Source: DASPXY01 sp038227745
GTDB taxonomy: Bacteria; Planctomycetota; Planctomycetia; Gemmatales; Gemmataceae
DNA: 11,358 bases
Assembly: GCA_038227745.1 (NCBI GenBank)
Contig: JBBRPS010000301.1
Coordinates: 1-11,358, forward strand
Direction of reading: 5' to 3'
Shown: piece by piece, positions 1-6,074 of the stretch
Numbering within the stretch: position 1 is the first letter of the stretch
Layout: each line of letters starts with the position of its first letter
Notes under the pieces: model-generated
The model's database searches: none
What the model was told of the DNA's origin: nothing
What the model saw: only the letters and a program-made list of their open reading frames with translations
Made by a program: the position numbers and the translations under genes

Positions 1-13
1 CGGGAGGGGTGGC

Positions 14-83
14 GCGAGCGCGAAACGGCAAGCCAGGCGCGCTCCGCCGGCACAGCGCGCCTGGCTTGCCGTTTCGCGCTCGC
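14..83. repeat. Perfect 30-bp inverted repeat with 10-nt loop
   Basis: The left arm (14-43) is the exact reverse complement of the right arm (54-83), with a 10-nt loop at 44-53. Each arm can also fold on itself through 7-bp GAGCGCG/CGCGCTC ends (16-22 with 38-44 in the left arm), so the element is a nested palindrome. It lies about 80 bp past the stop of the minus-strand gene ending at 163. It could act as a strong RNA hairpin after that gene, or be a REP/MITE-like dispersed element. There is no T-tract beside it, so a classical intrinsic terminator is not supported. Confidence 0.85.
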
Positions 84-104
84 AGCCCGCCCCCTCACCC
101 CCAA

Positions 105-134
105 CCCCTCGCCCCCGCGTACAGGGGCGAGGGG
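105..134. repeat. 11-bp GC-rich hairpin in a C/G-rich intergenic element
   Basis: CCCCTCGCCCC at 105-115 pairs perfectly with GGGGCGAGGGG at 124-134 across an 8-nt loop. An A-rich stretch (135-142) follows on the plus strand. Read on the minus strand, this A-rich stretch becomes a T-rich run before the hairpin, not after it, which is the wrong order for a terminator of the gene ending at 163. From memory, the CCCTCACCCCCAACCCCTC style of sequence is a common intergenic repeat in planctomycetes and other high-GC bacteria. A role in 3'-end formation or RNA stability of the upstream minus-strand gene is possible. Confidence 0.65.
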
Positions 135-162
135 AGAAAAAGAACCGCCGCTCGCCAGTGCG

Positions 163-1080
163 TCAGTCCTTGGCCTTGCCCTCCATCCGCTCCAGCCAGT
201 GCAGGAGAATCGCCGCGAAGTAAGTAGCGCCGACCGAGGACGGCTCGTTGGGCGAAACCGCGTAACCGCCATCGTCGTTGCGGCACTTGGCGACGAACGA
301 GCGCAGCGCCTCGACCTCCTCGGGCCGATCCTTCAGCATCACGAAGGCGCGCAGCACGCGGTAGGAGGTTTCCAGGTCGGACACCGGGGCGCCCTCCTTG
401 CCGAAACCGCCGTTGTTCCGCTGGTCTCCCCGCATGGCCTTGAGCACCGCGGCGCGGTCCTTGATCTTTTGACCGAGGCGCAGCAACGTCACCGCCACGC
501 TGGCGGTTTCGCGCGCGACGCCGTCGTCCTTGCCCGCCGTGCCGTCCGCGTTCCACTTCTTGTTCACTTCCGCGAGCCACGCCGCGGCTGTCGGCGAAGG
601 GCGCTTGAGTGCCTCCAGGCCCGCGACGGCGATGCGGATGTCGCCAAAGGACTTCGCGTGCTCCGCCAGGTACTTGACGGCCGGCTCGTCGTAGGTCGCG
701 CCGGGCATCTTGAGTTCCTTGACGGCCATGATGCCGACGGCGGTGCTGAACACGTCGGGCTTGCCCTTGCCCGGCGCGTCCCGGAACCCGCCGCTCTCGG
801 CGTCGAAGCACGCAGCCACGAACTTCGCACAGGCATCCCTGTCGGGGACCGCCCCGCCGAGGTATTTCAATGCCCGGATGGCGGCGGACGTGGCGCGGAG
901 GGTCGGGTGGGGGGCGACCTTGCTTTTCGGATCGGGCCGCGAGGGTAGGAAGCCGCCTGCGGGGGCCTGCAGGGACCGGACATAGGCGACGGACTGCTTG
1001 CGGGCCTCCGCGTGCAACTGGCCGTACGCGGGGGCCAATGAGACGAGGCTGCACAGGACGGCCAGGCACCAGCGGGTCAT
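163..1080 (-). CDS. Secreted prenyltransferase/squalene-cyclase-like repeat protein
   Basis: This is a 305-residue protein with a signal peptide at residues 1-20 (hydrophobic core CLAVLCSLVSLAP, likely cut after AYG). The mature part consists of alpha-alpha repeats closed by GGF/GGY turns at residues 42-44, 97-99, 224-226 and 271-273, the signature of the prenyltransferase and squalene-oxidase repeat (alpha-toroid) fold. I see neither the DxDD acid motif of squalene-hopene cyclases nor the DxC...H zinc ligands of protein prenyltransferase beta subunits. A catalytic role is therefore doubtful and a binding or scaffold role outside the cytoplasm is more likely; that is inference. The start at 1080 is fixed by AAGGAGG 8 nt upstream and by the signal peptide; a longer in-frame start at 1233 would bury the signal peptide. 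The gene stands alone, divergent from the next unit. The substrate is unknown. Confidence 0.85.
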   Translation of the reverse strand: MTRWCLAVLCSLVSLAPAYGQLHAEARKQSVAYVRSLQAPAGGFLPSRPDPKSKVAPHPTLRATSAAIRALKYLGGAVPDRDACAKFVAACFDAESGGFRDAPGKGKPDVFSTAVGIMAVKELKMPGATYDEPAVKYLAEHAKSFGDIRIAVAGLEALKRPSPTAAAWLAEVNKKWNADGTAGKDDGVARETASVAVTLLRLGQKIKDRAAVLKAMRGDQRNNGGFGKEGAPVSDLETSYRVLRAFVMLKDRPEEVEALRSFVAKCRNDDGGYAVSPNEPSSVGATYFAAILLHWLERMEGKAKD

Positions 1081-1088
1081 CGGGGGTT

Positions 1089-1095
1089 CCTCCTT
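1089..1095 (-). promoter_or_regulatory. Shine-Dalgarno site setting the start at 1080
   Basis: On the minus strand the sequence AAGGAGG lies 8 nt before the ATG at 1080. It is a near-perfect anti-16S match and decides the start in favour of the version with an N-terminal signal peptide. Confidence 0.8.
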
Positions 1096-1302
1096 ACGAG
1101 CGCCGTGGGCGGACACCTGCTCTGGTTGTAGTGGCGCGGTCCCCCCAAGCCCACGGGTGGCCTCCGCGCGGGGTCGCCCCTGTAAAGTGGCCTGGACAGC
1201 GGCGGCCGGTTCTGGCATACGACGTCCCTCCAACCATCACACAGGGGAACGGGCGAGCGGCGCCGGGAACAACACCGGGCGCGTCGGCCTTGCCGGGATT
1301 GC

Positions 1303-1308
1303 AGGAGG
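1303..1308 (+). promoter_or_regulatory. Shine-Dalgarno site setting the start at 1314
   Basis: AGGAGG lies 5 nt before the ATG at 1314. It supports the short reading frame that begins with a signal peptide over the much longer upstream extension of the same frame. Confidence 0.8.
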
Positions 1309-1313
1309 CAGCC

Positions 1314-1835
1314 ATGCGCGGGATCGCGACGTTGGCGGCGGCCCTGTTCGTCGGCCTGGGGGCGGCCGCCACACAGGAAACGCCGGAAGGCGAGGCCGCC
1401 CCGAAGGCCGCGGCAGCGAAGGGCGGCTGGTTCGGGCGCTGGTGGCCGTTCGGTCACAAGGAAGAAAAGAAGGCGGAGCACGAACACGCCCACGACCACG
1501 CCCACGCGCCGGAGCCGGAGTCGCCCGCGCTGGTGCGGGCGCGCGAGGAGGCGGCCCTGCAGCGCCGCCAGGCCGTCTGCCTCCAGCTCCAGACGATCGC
1601 GATCAAGCAACGCGACGACACTCTGTTACGCAAGGTCGAAGAACTCGAGCGGATGGCCTGGGACACCTACGTCCAGCGCACCTCGCACCTGCCGTCCGGC
1701 GGCGCCCTCCAGGCCGACGAGCAGGCGCTGGGGCAGCACCTCGGGCCGCGGGGCGGCGACGGGCACTCGCTGCCGTTGACGGCGAGCAGGGACATGACGA
1801 CGGACGGCGGCCACGCCGCGAGGAGGGAGCCATGA
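1314..1835 (+). CDS. Small secreted protein with alternating-His segment and helical core
   Basis: I do not recognise a named family for this 173-residue protein. Residues 1-20 form a signal peptide (short basic start, then LAAALFVGLGAAA). Next come an Ala/Lys/Glu-rich linker and an aromatic patch GWFGRWWPFG (residues 38-47). A His-rich run follows, with His at 56, 58, 60, 62 and 64 spaced by acidic residues or Ala, a pattern able to bind metal such as Zn, Ni or Cu. Residues about 73-115 are charged and likely helical or coiled-coil (VRAREEAALQRRQ, LLRKVEELERM), and the C-terminus is low complexity. It sits downstream of AGGAGG, and its stop overlaps the start of the lipoprotein gene (ATGA), so the two are translationally coupled and probably act together in the envelope. 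The metal-binding role is inference. Confidence 0.75.
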   Translation: MRGIATLAAALFVGLGAAATQETPEGEAAPKAAAAKGGWFGRWWPFGHKEEKKAEHEHAHDHAHAPEPESPALVRAREEAALQRRQAVCLQLQTIAIKQRDDTLLRKVEELERMAWDTYVQRTSHLPSGGALQADEQALGQHLGPRGGDGHSLPLTASRDMTTDGGHAARREP

Positions 1836-2104
1836 GGCTGAGGTCGATCGGTCGGGGCCTGATGCTGGCGGCGCTGGCGACAACGGGATGCTGGCCGATG
1901 GTCATCGAGCAGGACCACGGCACCGTGAGCCCGACGACGCTGCTGCCGGTGCGGCCGGCGCCGCTGGTGACGCCGGAAGAGGTGACGGACACCAACGCCC
2001 CCGAGAAAGCGCAGGCGCTGCAGGAGGAGATGGAGCAAGCCCAGCGCGAGCCGCCCCCGGGGGCGGTCAGCGAAGGCACAGGCGCCGCGAAACCGGGCCG
2101 TTGA
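1832..2104 (+). CDS. Small lipoprotein, function unknown
   Basis: This is a 90-residue protein with a lipoprotein-type signal: basic start MRLRSIGRG, hydrophobic LMLAALA, then TTGC with Cys20 as the probable lipidated residue. Thr at -3 is less usual than Leu, so the lipobox is imperfect. The mature part is short, Pro-rich and acidic (VTPEEVTDTN, then a short helix ALQEEMEQAQ) and has no recognised domain. AGGAGG at 1821-1826 inside the preceding gene serves as ribosome binding site, and the start overlaps the preceding stop by 4 bases. This indicates one transcript with the His-rich secreted protein. The protein is probably anchored in a membrane on the periplasmic side; its partner may be the upstream product. 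Confidence 0.75.
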   Translation: MRLRSIGRGLMLAALATTGCWPMVIEQDHGTVSPTTLLPVRPAPLVTPEEVTDTNAPEKAQALQEEMEQAQREPPPGAVSEGTGAAKPGR

Positions 2105-2168
2105 TCCCGGAATGAAGTAGTCAAGCCCAGCCGTTGCACCGGGTGGGCCGCAGAAGGCAGATACTCCG

Positions 2169-2190
2169 GGCAGGTCTCTGACCTGCCTTT
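2169..2190 (+). terminator. Hairpin with short T run after the His-rich/lipoprotein unit
   Basis: GGCAGGTC at 2169-2176 pairs perfectly with GACCTGCC at 2180-2187 across a 3-nt loop and is followed by TTT. It lies 65 nt after the stop of the lipoprotein gene and before the hydrolase gene. The T run is very short, so termination would be weak or rely on the adjacent second hairpin. The sequence could equally be part of a dispersed palindromic repeat. Confidence 0.45.
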
Positions 2191-2230
2191 CCAGGCCGGC
2201 CTACTGGTTGGGGGACCAGCGCCGGCCTGG
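2191..2230. repeat. Second hairpin: 10-bp outer and 5-bp inner stem
   Basis: CCAGGCCGGC (2191-2200) pairs with GCCGGCCTGG (2221-2230). Inside it CTGGT (2204-2208) pairs with ACCAG (2215-2219) across a 6-nt loop, leaving only a small asymmetric internal bulge. It directly abuts the hairpin at 2169-2187, making a double-hairpin element in the gap between the lipoprotein and hydrolase genes. It is followed by ACTCTTT, so it may contribute to transcription termination. Confidence 0.6.
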
Positions 2231-2326
2231 ACTCTTTCCCCCCTTCGCCTTCCCCGCCGCGGACCGTACAATCTCCCCAGACCGCTCGCCCTCACCCCTT
2301 GACCCGAACACCCGAGAGAGTCCGCC

Positions 2327-3244
2327 ATGACGCCTCCCCGCTGCACAGCGCTGGGCCTCGCCGTCCTCGCCGCCGTGCTCCTCGCTACACAACCACCAGC
2401 CTCGGCCGGCGACAAGAAGCAGCCGGCGGTCCAACCGAAGACGTATGAGCTTTGGCCGAACGGCGCCCCGCTGACGAAGGGCAAGGGCGCGGCCGACGTG
2501 CCGACCGTGACCGTCTACCCGGCGCCGGCGGAGAAGGCAACCGGGGCCGCGGTGGTAATCTGCCCCGGCGGTGGTTACGGCGGCCTGGCGATGAGCCACG
2601 AGGGCCACGACATCGCCCGCTGGCTCAACTCGATCGGCGTGACCGGCGTGATCCTCAAGTACCGCCTCTCGCCCTACCGCCACCCCGTGCCGCTGCTGGA
2701 CGCGCAGCGGGCGCTGCGCTTCACGCGGGTACACGCCACGGAGTGGGGCATCGACCCGAAGCGCGTCGGCATCATGGGCTTCTCGGCGGGCGGCCACCTC
2801 GCCTCGACGGCGGGCACGCAGTTCGACAGCGGCAAGGCCGACGCCGAGGATCCGGTAGACCGGCAGAGTTGTCGGCCCGATTTCCTGATCCTGGGCTACC
2901 CGGTCATCACGCTCAAGGGACGGTACGCACACGGCGGCTCGCGCGACAACCTCCTGGGCAAGGGGGCGGACGACAAGCTGGTCGAGAGCCTGTGCAACGA
3001 GAAGCGCGTGACGCTGCAGACGCCGCCGACCTTCCTCGTCCACACGACGGAGGACACCGCGGTGCCGCCGGAGAACAGCGTGTTTTTCTACGAGGCGCTG
3101 CGCAAGGCGAAGGTGCCCGCCGAGATGCACATCTACGAGAAGGGTCGGCACGGGCTCGGGCTGGGGAAGGGGACGGCGTTCGCGACCTGGCCCGCGCTCT
3201 GCGCGGCGTGGTTGGAGGGACGTGGGGCGCTGAAGAAGCAGTAA
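2327..3244 (+). CDS. Exported alpha/beta hydrolase, acetyl-xylan-esterase/BD-FAE type
   Basis: This 305-residue serine hydrolase is likely exported: residues 1-27 form a signal peptide (hydrophobic LGLAVLAAVLLA, cleavage after ASA). The visible fold marks are the CPGGGYGGLA oxyanion segment (79-88), the nucleophile elbow GFSAGG with Ser153, the acid in HTTEDTAVP (Asp243) and the catalytic His in KGRHGLG (His275). The order and spacing fit the hormone-sensitive-lipase/BD-FAE group, whose planctomycete members are often annotated as acetyl xylan esterase or endo-1,4-beta-xylanase. The expected reaction is hydrolysis of an acetyl or other small ester from a polysaccharide; the actual substrate cannot be read from sequence. 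The start is chosen for the signal peptide; no strong Shine-Dalgarno precedes it. It appears monocistronic, lying after a double hairpin and 136 bp before the next gene. Confidence 0.9.
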   Translation: MTPPRCTALGLAVLAAVLLATQPPASAGDKKQPAVQPKTYELWPNGAPLTKGKGAADVPTVTVYPAPAEKATGAAVVICPGGGYGGLAMSHEGHDIARWLNSIGVTGVILKYRLSPYRHPVPLLDAQRALRFTRVHATEWGIDPKRVGIMGFSAGGHLASTAGTQFDSGKADAEDPVDRQSCRPDFLILGYPVITLKGRYAHGGSRDNLLGKGADDKLVESLCNEKRVTLQTPPTFLVHTTEDTAVPPENSVFFYEALRKAKVPAEMHIYEKGRHGLGLGKGTAFATWPALCAAWLEGRGALKKQ

Positions 3245-3299
3245 CGCGGCGGTAGTTCCGGCCCCAGACACCCGGACGGCGGCAAGCCCGCGCTTCTCC

Positions 3300-3328
3300 T
3301 TGACTGTATCCGGCACCCGGGACACGAT
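3300..3328 (+). promoter_or_regulatory. Weak candidate sigma-70-type promoter before the WD40 gene
   Basis: TTGACT (3300-3305, five of six to consensus) is followed after 17 nt by CACGAT (3323-3328, three of six). Position and spacing suit the gene starting at 3381, but the -10 match is poor and chance is quite possible in this sequence. Confidence 0.25.
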
Positions 3329-3380
3329 CCGAGGGGACGGGGGCGGGCCACGCTCTCGGTCCGGTTTTCGAGGAACGCCA

Positions 3381-5738
3381 ATGTCATCGTCCATCCGGTT
3401 GAAATGCCCTTGCGGGAAGACGCTGCGGGTCCCCGTTCACCTGATAGGGAAACGGGTGGAATGCCCGGCCTGCAGCGGGGCGAACCTGGTGTCAGCGGCC
3501 CCTCCGGCACGAGCCGAGGCCCCGGCCGCCGAGCCGACGTTCTGGTGGAAGGCCGGGTGGCTTTCCCTGTTTGGCTTCCTCGGTTTGCTCCTGATCGGTG
3601 GCGTCCTCTTCTTTATCGTGAAAGTCAACGAACAGGAACCTGCGGATTTCGCCCGGGCGCCCCTTCAGGGACCCGGACCTCGGGAGAAAAAAGAGGCCCC
3701 CTCTCCCCCACCGCCCGCGCCGAAACGCAAAGGGGAATCTCGCCTCGAGCTGTCCCTCCAGACGGGGCACACCAGCTGGATCAGTAGCCTGGCCCTGAGT
3801 GGTGACGGCAAGTACCTCGTTACCGGGTCCTTTGACAGGACGGCGGTCCTGTGGGAGGCGGCCACCGGCACGAGACGCCAGACCTTCCAGGGGCATACCC
3901 GCGCTGTCGCAAGCGTCGCGCTGAGCGGCGACGGCAAGCACCTCGTCACCGGCTCATTTGACAACGCGGCGATCCTCTGGGAGACGGCCGGCGGCAGGAA
4001 ACTTCAGACCTTCCAGGGGAACACGTTCTGGGTCACGAGCGTAGCGGTGAGCGGCGACGGCAAGCATGTCCTCACCGCGTCGGAGAATGAGGCGATCCTG
4101 TGGGAGGCGGCCACCGGCAAGAAGCTCCAGACGGTTCAGGCGCAGCCCCTCAAATTCGTCAGCGCGGCGCTGAGCGGCGACGGCAAGCTTCTCGTCACCG
4201 GATCGCAGACCGAGGCCATCCTCTGGGAGGCGGCGAGCGGCCAGAAGCTCCAGACCTTTCAGGGACACATAGGTTGGGTTACGGGTGTGGCACTGAGCGG
4301 CGACGGTAAGCAGGTCGTCACCGGCTCCCATGACAGGACGGCGGCCCTGTGGGAGGTGGCCACGGGCAAGAAGCTCCAGACCTTCCAGGGGCACACCGCC
4401 GAGTTGGTGAGCGTGGGCTTGAGCGGCGACGGGAAGCGCGTTGTGACCGGCGCGTGGGACCGGACGGCGGTCGTGTGGGATGCGGACACCGGCAGGAAAC
4501 TCCACACCTTGCAGGGGCTCACCGCCGGCGGTCCCGCCCTGGCGGGGGGCCTGCCTGTCAACCTTCGGTTCCTGAGCGTGGCCATCAGCAGGGACGGGAA
4601 GCATATCGCCACCGTCCTGCCTCATGAGCCGGTCATCCTGTGGGAGGCGGCCGGCGGCACGAAATTCCGGACCGTTGCGGGACACACGCTGGAAGTCACC
4701 GGCGTGGCGGTGAGCGGTGACGGCAGGCGCGTCCTCACTGGCTCCCTGGACATGACGGCAACGCTGTGGGACGTGGCCGGCGGCAGGAGACTGCAGAACT
4801 TGCCGACACACCCCAACCGGGTCAGTAGCGTGGCCCTGAGCCGCGACGGCAAGCACTTCGTCACCGGCTCCTATTTCCAGGCGATCCTGTGGGAGGCGGC
4901 CGGCGGCAAGCAGATCCAGGCCTTCCCGGCGTACGATTTTGCTTCCCACAACGTGGCCGTGAGCGACGACGGCAAACACGTCATCACCGTCACAGCGGAC
5001 AAGACGGCGATCCTGTGGGAGGCGGCCGGCGCCAAGAAACTCCAGACCTTCCGGGGACACACGGAGTCGATCTACGGCGTGGCCCTGAGCGGCGACGGCA
5101 AGCACGTCGTCGCCGGGGCTGGCAATCAGGTGATCCTGTGGGAGCCGGCCGGGGGCACCAAACTCCAGACCTTCCAGGGGCACACCGGCCAGGTCACAAG
5201 CGTGGCCATCAGCCGCGACGGCAAGCACGTCGTCACCGGGGTAGCGGACGGAACCGCGGTCCTGTGGGAGACGGCGAGCGGTAAGAAGCTCCAGACCTTC
5301 CAGCGGCATTCGCAGGGGACCACAAGTGTGGCGCTGAGCGGCGACGGGAAGCATGTCGTCACCGCCTCCTGGGACAAGACGGCGATCCTGTGGGAGGCGG
5401 CCGGCGGCAAGAGACTCCAGACCTTCCAGGGACACACCGAACCTGTCAGGAGCGTGGCCGTGAGTGGCGACGGCAAGCATCTCTGGACCGCCTCCGCGGA
5501 CGGCACCACCCGGCTCTGGGATCCGGCCACGGGCAAGGAGCGCTGCCGGCTCTACAGCTTCGACGGCGGCGCCGACTGGCTGGCCGTCACGCCCGAGGGG
5601 TTCTTTGACGGCTCCCCCGATGCCTGGAGGTTGGTGGCCTATCGCGTCCCGGGCACCCAGACGGTGGTCGAGGACGACGCCACGCGCCGCCGCTTCCACC
5701 GCCCCGGCCTCCTGGCCCAGGTGTGGAAGGGGGGGTAA
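3381..5738 (+). CDS. Membrane-anchored 14-blade WD40 protein with N-terminal zinc ribbon
   Basis: This is a 785-residue protein. Residues 5-35 carry a zinc-ribbon-like segment (Cys9-X-Cys11 and Cys28-X2-Cys31) of the CPCGKTLRVP type common at N-termini of planctomycete membrane proteins. A Pro/Ala linker, one transmembrane helix (about 59-81, LFGFLGLLLIGGVLFFIV) and a Pro/Lys-rich stalk follow. Residues about 122-720 form 14 WD40 repeats of roughly 42 residues, enough for two seven-bladed propellers; blade 7 is longer, and several blades (4, 7, 9, 10) have lost the usual GH start. The tail has DWLAVTPEGFFDGSP (732-746) and RRFHRPGLLAQV, which from memory resembles the segment following WD40 repeats in bacterial caspase-like (peptidase C14) proteins, but no protease follows. 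With Cys-in topology the propellers would lie outside the cytoplasm and bind partners; no enzyme activity is visible. The start at 3381 (GAGGA just upstream) is preferred to the TTG at 3300. Confidence 0.85.
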   Translation: MSSSIRLKCPCGKTLRVPVHLIGKRVECPACSGANLVSAAPPARAEAPAAEPTFWWKAGWLSLFGFLGLLLIGGVLFFIVKVNEQEPADFARAPLQGPGPREKKEAPSPPPPAPKRKGESRLELSLQTGHTSWISSLALSGDGKYLVTGSFDRTAVLWEAATGTRRQTFQGHTRAVASVALSGDGKHLVTGSFDNAAILWETAGGRKLQTFQGNTFWVTSVAVSGDGKHVLTASENEAILWEAATGKKLQTVQAQPLKFVSAALSGDGKLLVTGSQTEAILWEAASGQKLQTFQGHIGWVTGVALSGDGKQVVTGSHDRTAALWEVATGKKLQTFQGHTAELVSVGLSGDGKRVVTGAWDRTAVVWDADTGRKLHTLQGLTAGGPALAGGLPVNLRFLSVAISRDGKHIATVLPHEPVILWEAAGGTKFRTVAGHTLEVTGVAVSGDGRRVLTGSLDMTATLWDVAGGRRLQNLPTHPNRVSSVALSRDGKHFVTGSYFQAILWEAAGGKQIQAFPAYDFASHNVAVSDDGKHVITVTADKTAILWEAAGAKKLQTFRGHTESIYGVALSGDGKHVVAGAGNQVILWEPAGGTKLQTFQGHTGQVTSVAISRDGKHVVTGVADGTAVLWETASGKKLQTFQRHSQGTTSVALSGDGKHVVTASWDKTAILWEAAGGKRLQTFQGHTEPVRSVAVSGDGKHLWTASADGTTRLWDPATGKERCRLYSFDGGADWLAVTPEGFFDGSPDAWRLVAYRVPGTQTVVEDDATRRRFHRPGLLAQVWKGG
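3744..5540 (+). repeat. 14 tandem ~126-bp WD40-coding repeats
   Basis: The coding sequence consists of 14 direct repeats of about 126 bp, one per WD40 blade, with the core GAGCGGCGACGGCAAGC and the end ATCCTGTGGGAGGCGGCC repeated almost unchanged at DNA level. Blade 7 (about 4498-4662) has an insertion of roughly 13 codons. Such near-identity indicates recent duplication or ongoing gene conversion between blades. The array would be prone to gain and loss of blades and to assembly collapse. Confidence 0.85.
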
Positions 5739-5756
5739 TTCCACTGTGTCAGCTCC

Positions 5757-5788
5757 GGCGAGCGAGGGGCTGACGCCCCCCGCTCGCC
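5757..5788 (+). terminator. Hairpin 18 nt after the WD40 stop codon
   Basis: GGCGAGCG (5757-5764) pairs with CGCTCGCC (5781-5788), and GGGGC (5766-5770) pairs with GCCCC (5775-5779), with a single A/C mismatch between the stems and a TGAC loop. This is a very stable 13-bp hairpin just after the gene. No U-tract follows (AGGAAACTT), so it would be a non-canonical terminator or an RNA-stabilising 3' structure. It also has the look of a dispersed planctomycete intergenic palindrome. Confidence 0.5.
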
Positions 5789-5848
5789 AGGAAACTTGCC
5801 CATGCCGCACAGGAGAACTACGGAGTCCAGCCCGGACAAGGTCTCCCT

Positions 5849-5913
5849 TCGTTTAGCCGCGGTTCGGAGAACCGCGTTCGGCGAGCGCGGTTCTCCGAAC
5901 TGCGGCTAAACGA
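5849..5913. repeat. 28-bp inverted repeat, family member also at 11315
   Basis: The left arm (5849-5876) and right arm (5886-5913) are complementary over 28 bp with one mismatch (G5861 against T5901, still a G-U pair in RNA) and a 9-nt loop. Each arm contains its own small palindrome; in the left arm CGCGGTTC-GGA-GAACCGCG occupies 5858-5876. The segment 5851-5876 recurs at 11315-11340 with one base different, showing a dispersed family and not a lone hairpin. No transposase is nearby. Confidence 0.85.
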
Positions 5914-6074
5914 GGTGCCTTTCTCCGCGCTGGACTCAGTAAGAAGCAGGGAAAAACGGAGAAGCCAGTTGTGTCAGGACGTCGTTCCGGGTTAACTGGA
6001 GAGTAAGGCCGCAGCCCACCCTCTGCCGCCGACCTGGCCACAGCTTGACCTCGCCCCTACCCCGCCGAGCAACC

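Larger units (their letters stand above)
5739..6074. other. Intergenic region with two palindromes and no gene
   Basis: This stretch between the WD40 gene and the cytochrome gene has no convincing coding sequence. It contains the hairpin at 5757-5788 and the long inverted repeat at 5849-5913. Further on, TTGTGT (5969-5974), a 17-nt gap and TTAACT (5992-5997) are a very weak promoter-like pair, enclosed by CCAGTT (5965-5970) and AACTGG (5994-5999). A promoter for the downstream two-gene unit must lie here or in the palindromes, but the sequence does not pinpoint it. Confidence 0.6.

Noticed and set aside
3744..5540. Regular direct repeats considered as a CRISPR array
   Set aside because: The repeats are about 126 bp, in frame and encode WD40 blades. 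There are no short repeats with unique spacers and no cas genes.
3954..5810. Open frame of 618 codons on the minus strand across the WD40 gene
   Set aside because: It is antisense to a gene with clear WD40 repeats. Its own internal repetition simply mirrors the repeats, and long antisense frames are expected at this GC content.
5849..5913. Inverted repeat considered as the end of an insertion sequence
   Set aside because: The arms are only 9 nt apart with nothing encoded between them, no transposase occurs in the window, and no target-site duplication is visible.
6045..6074. Upstream TTG start extending the cytochrome protein by 10 residues
   Set aside because: The extension has no ribosome binding site and adds polar residues ahead of a good signal segment. 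The ATG at 6075 is simpler, though not proven.
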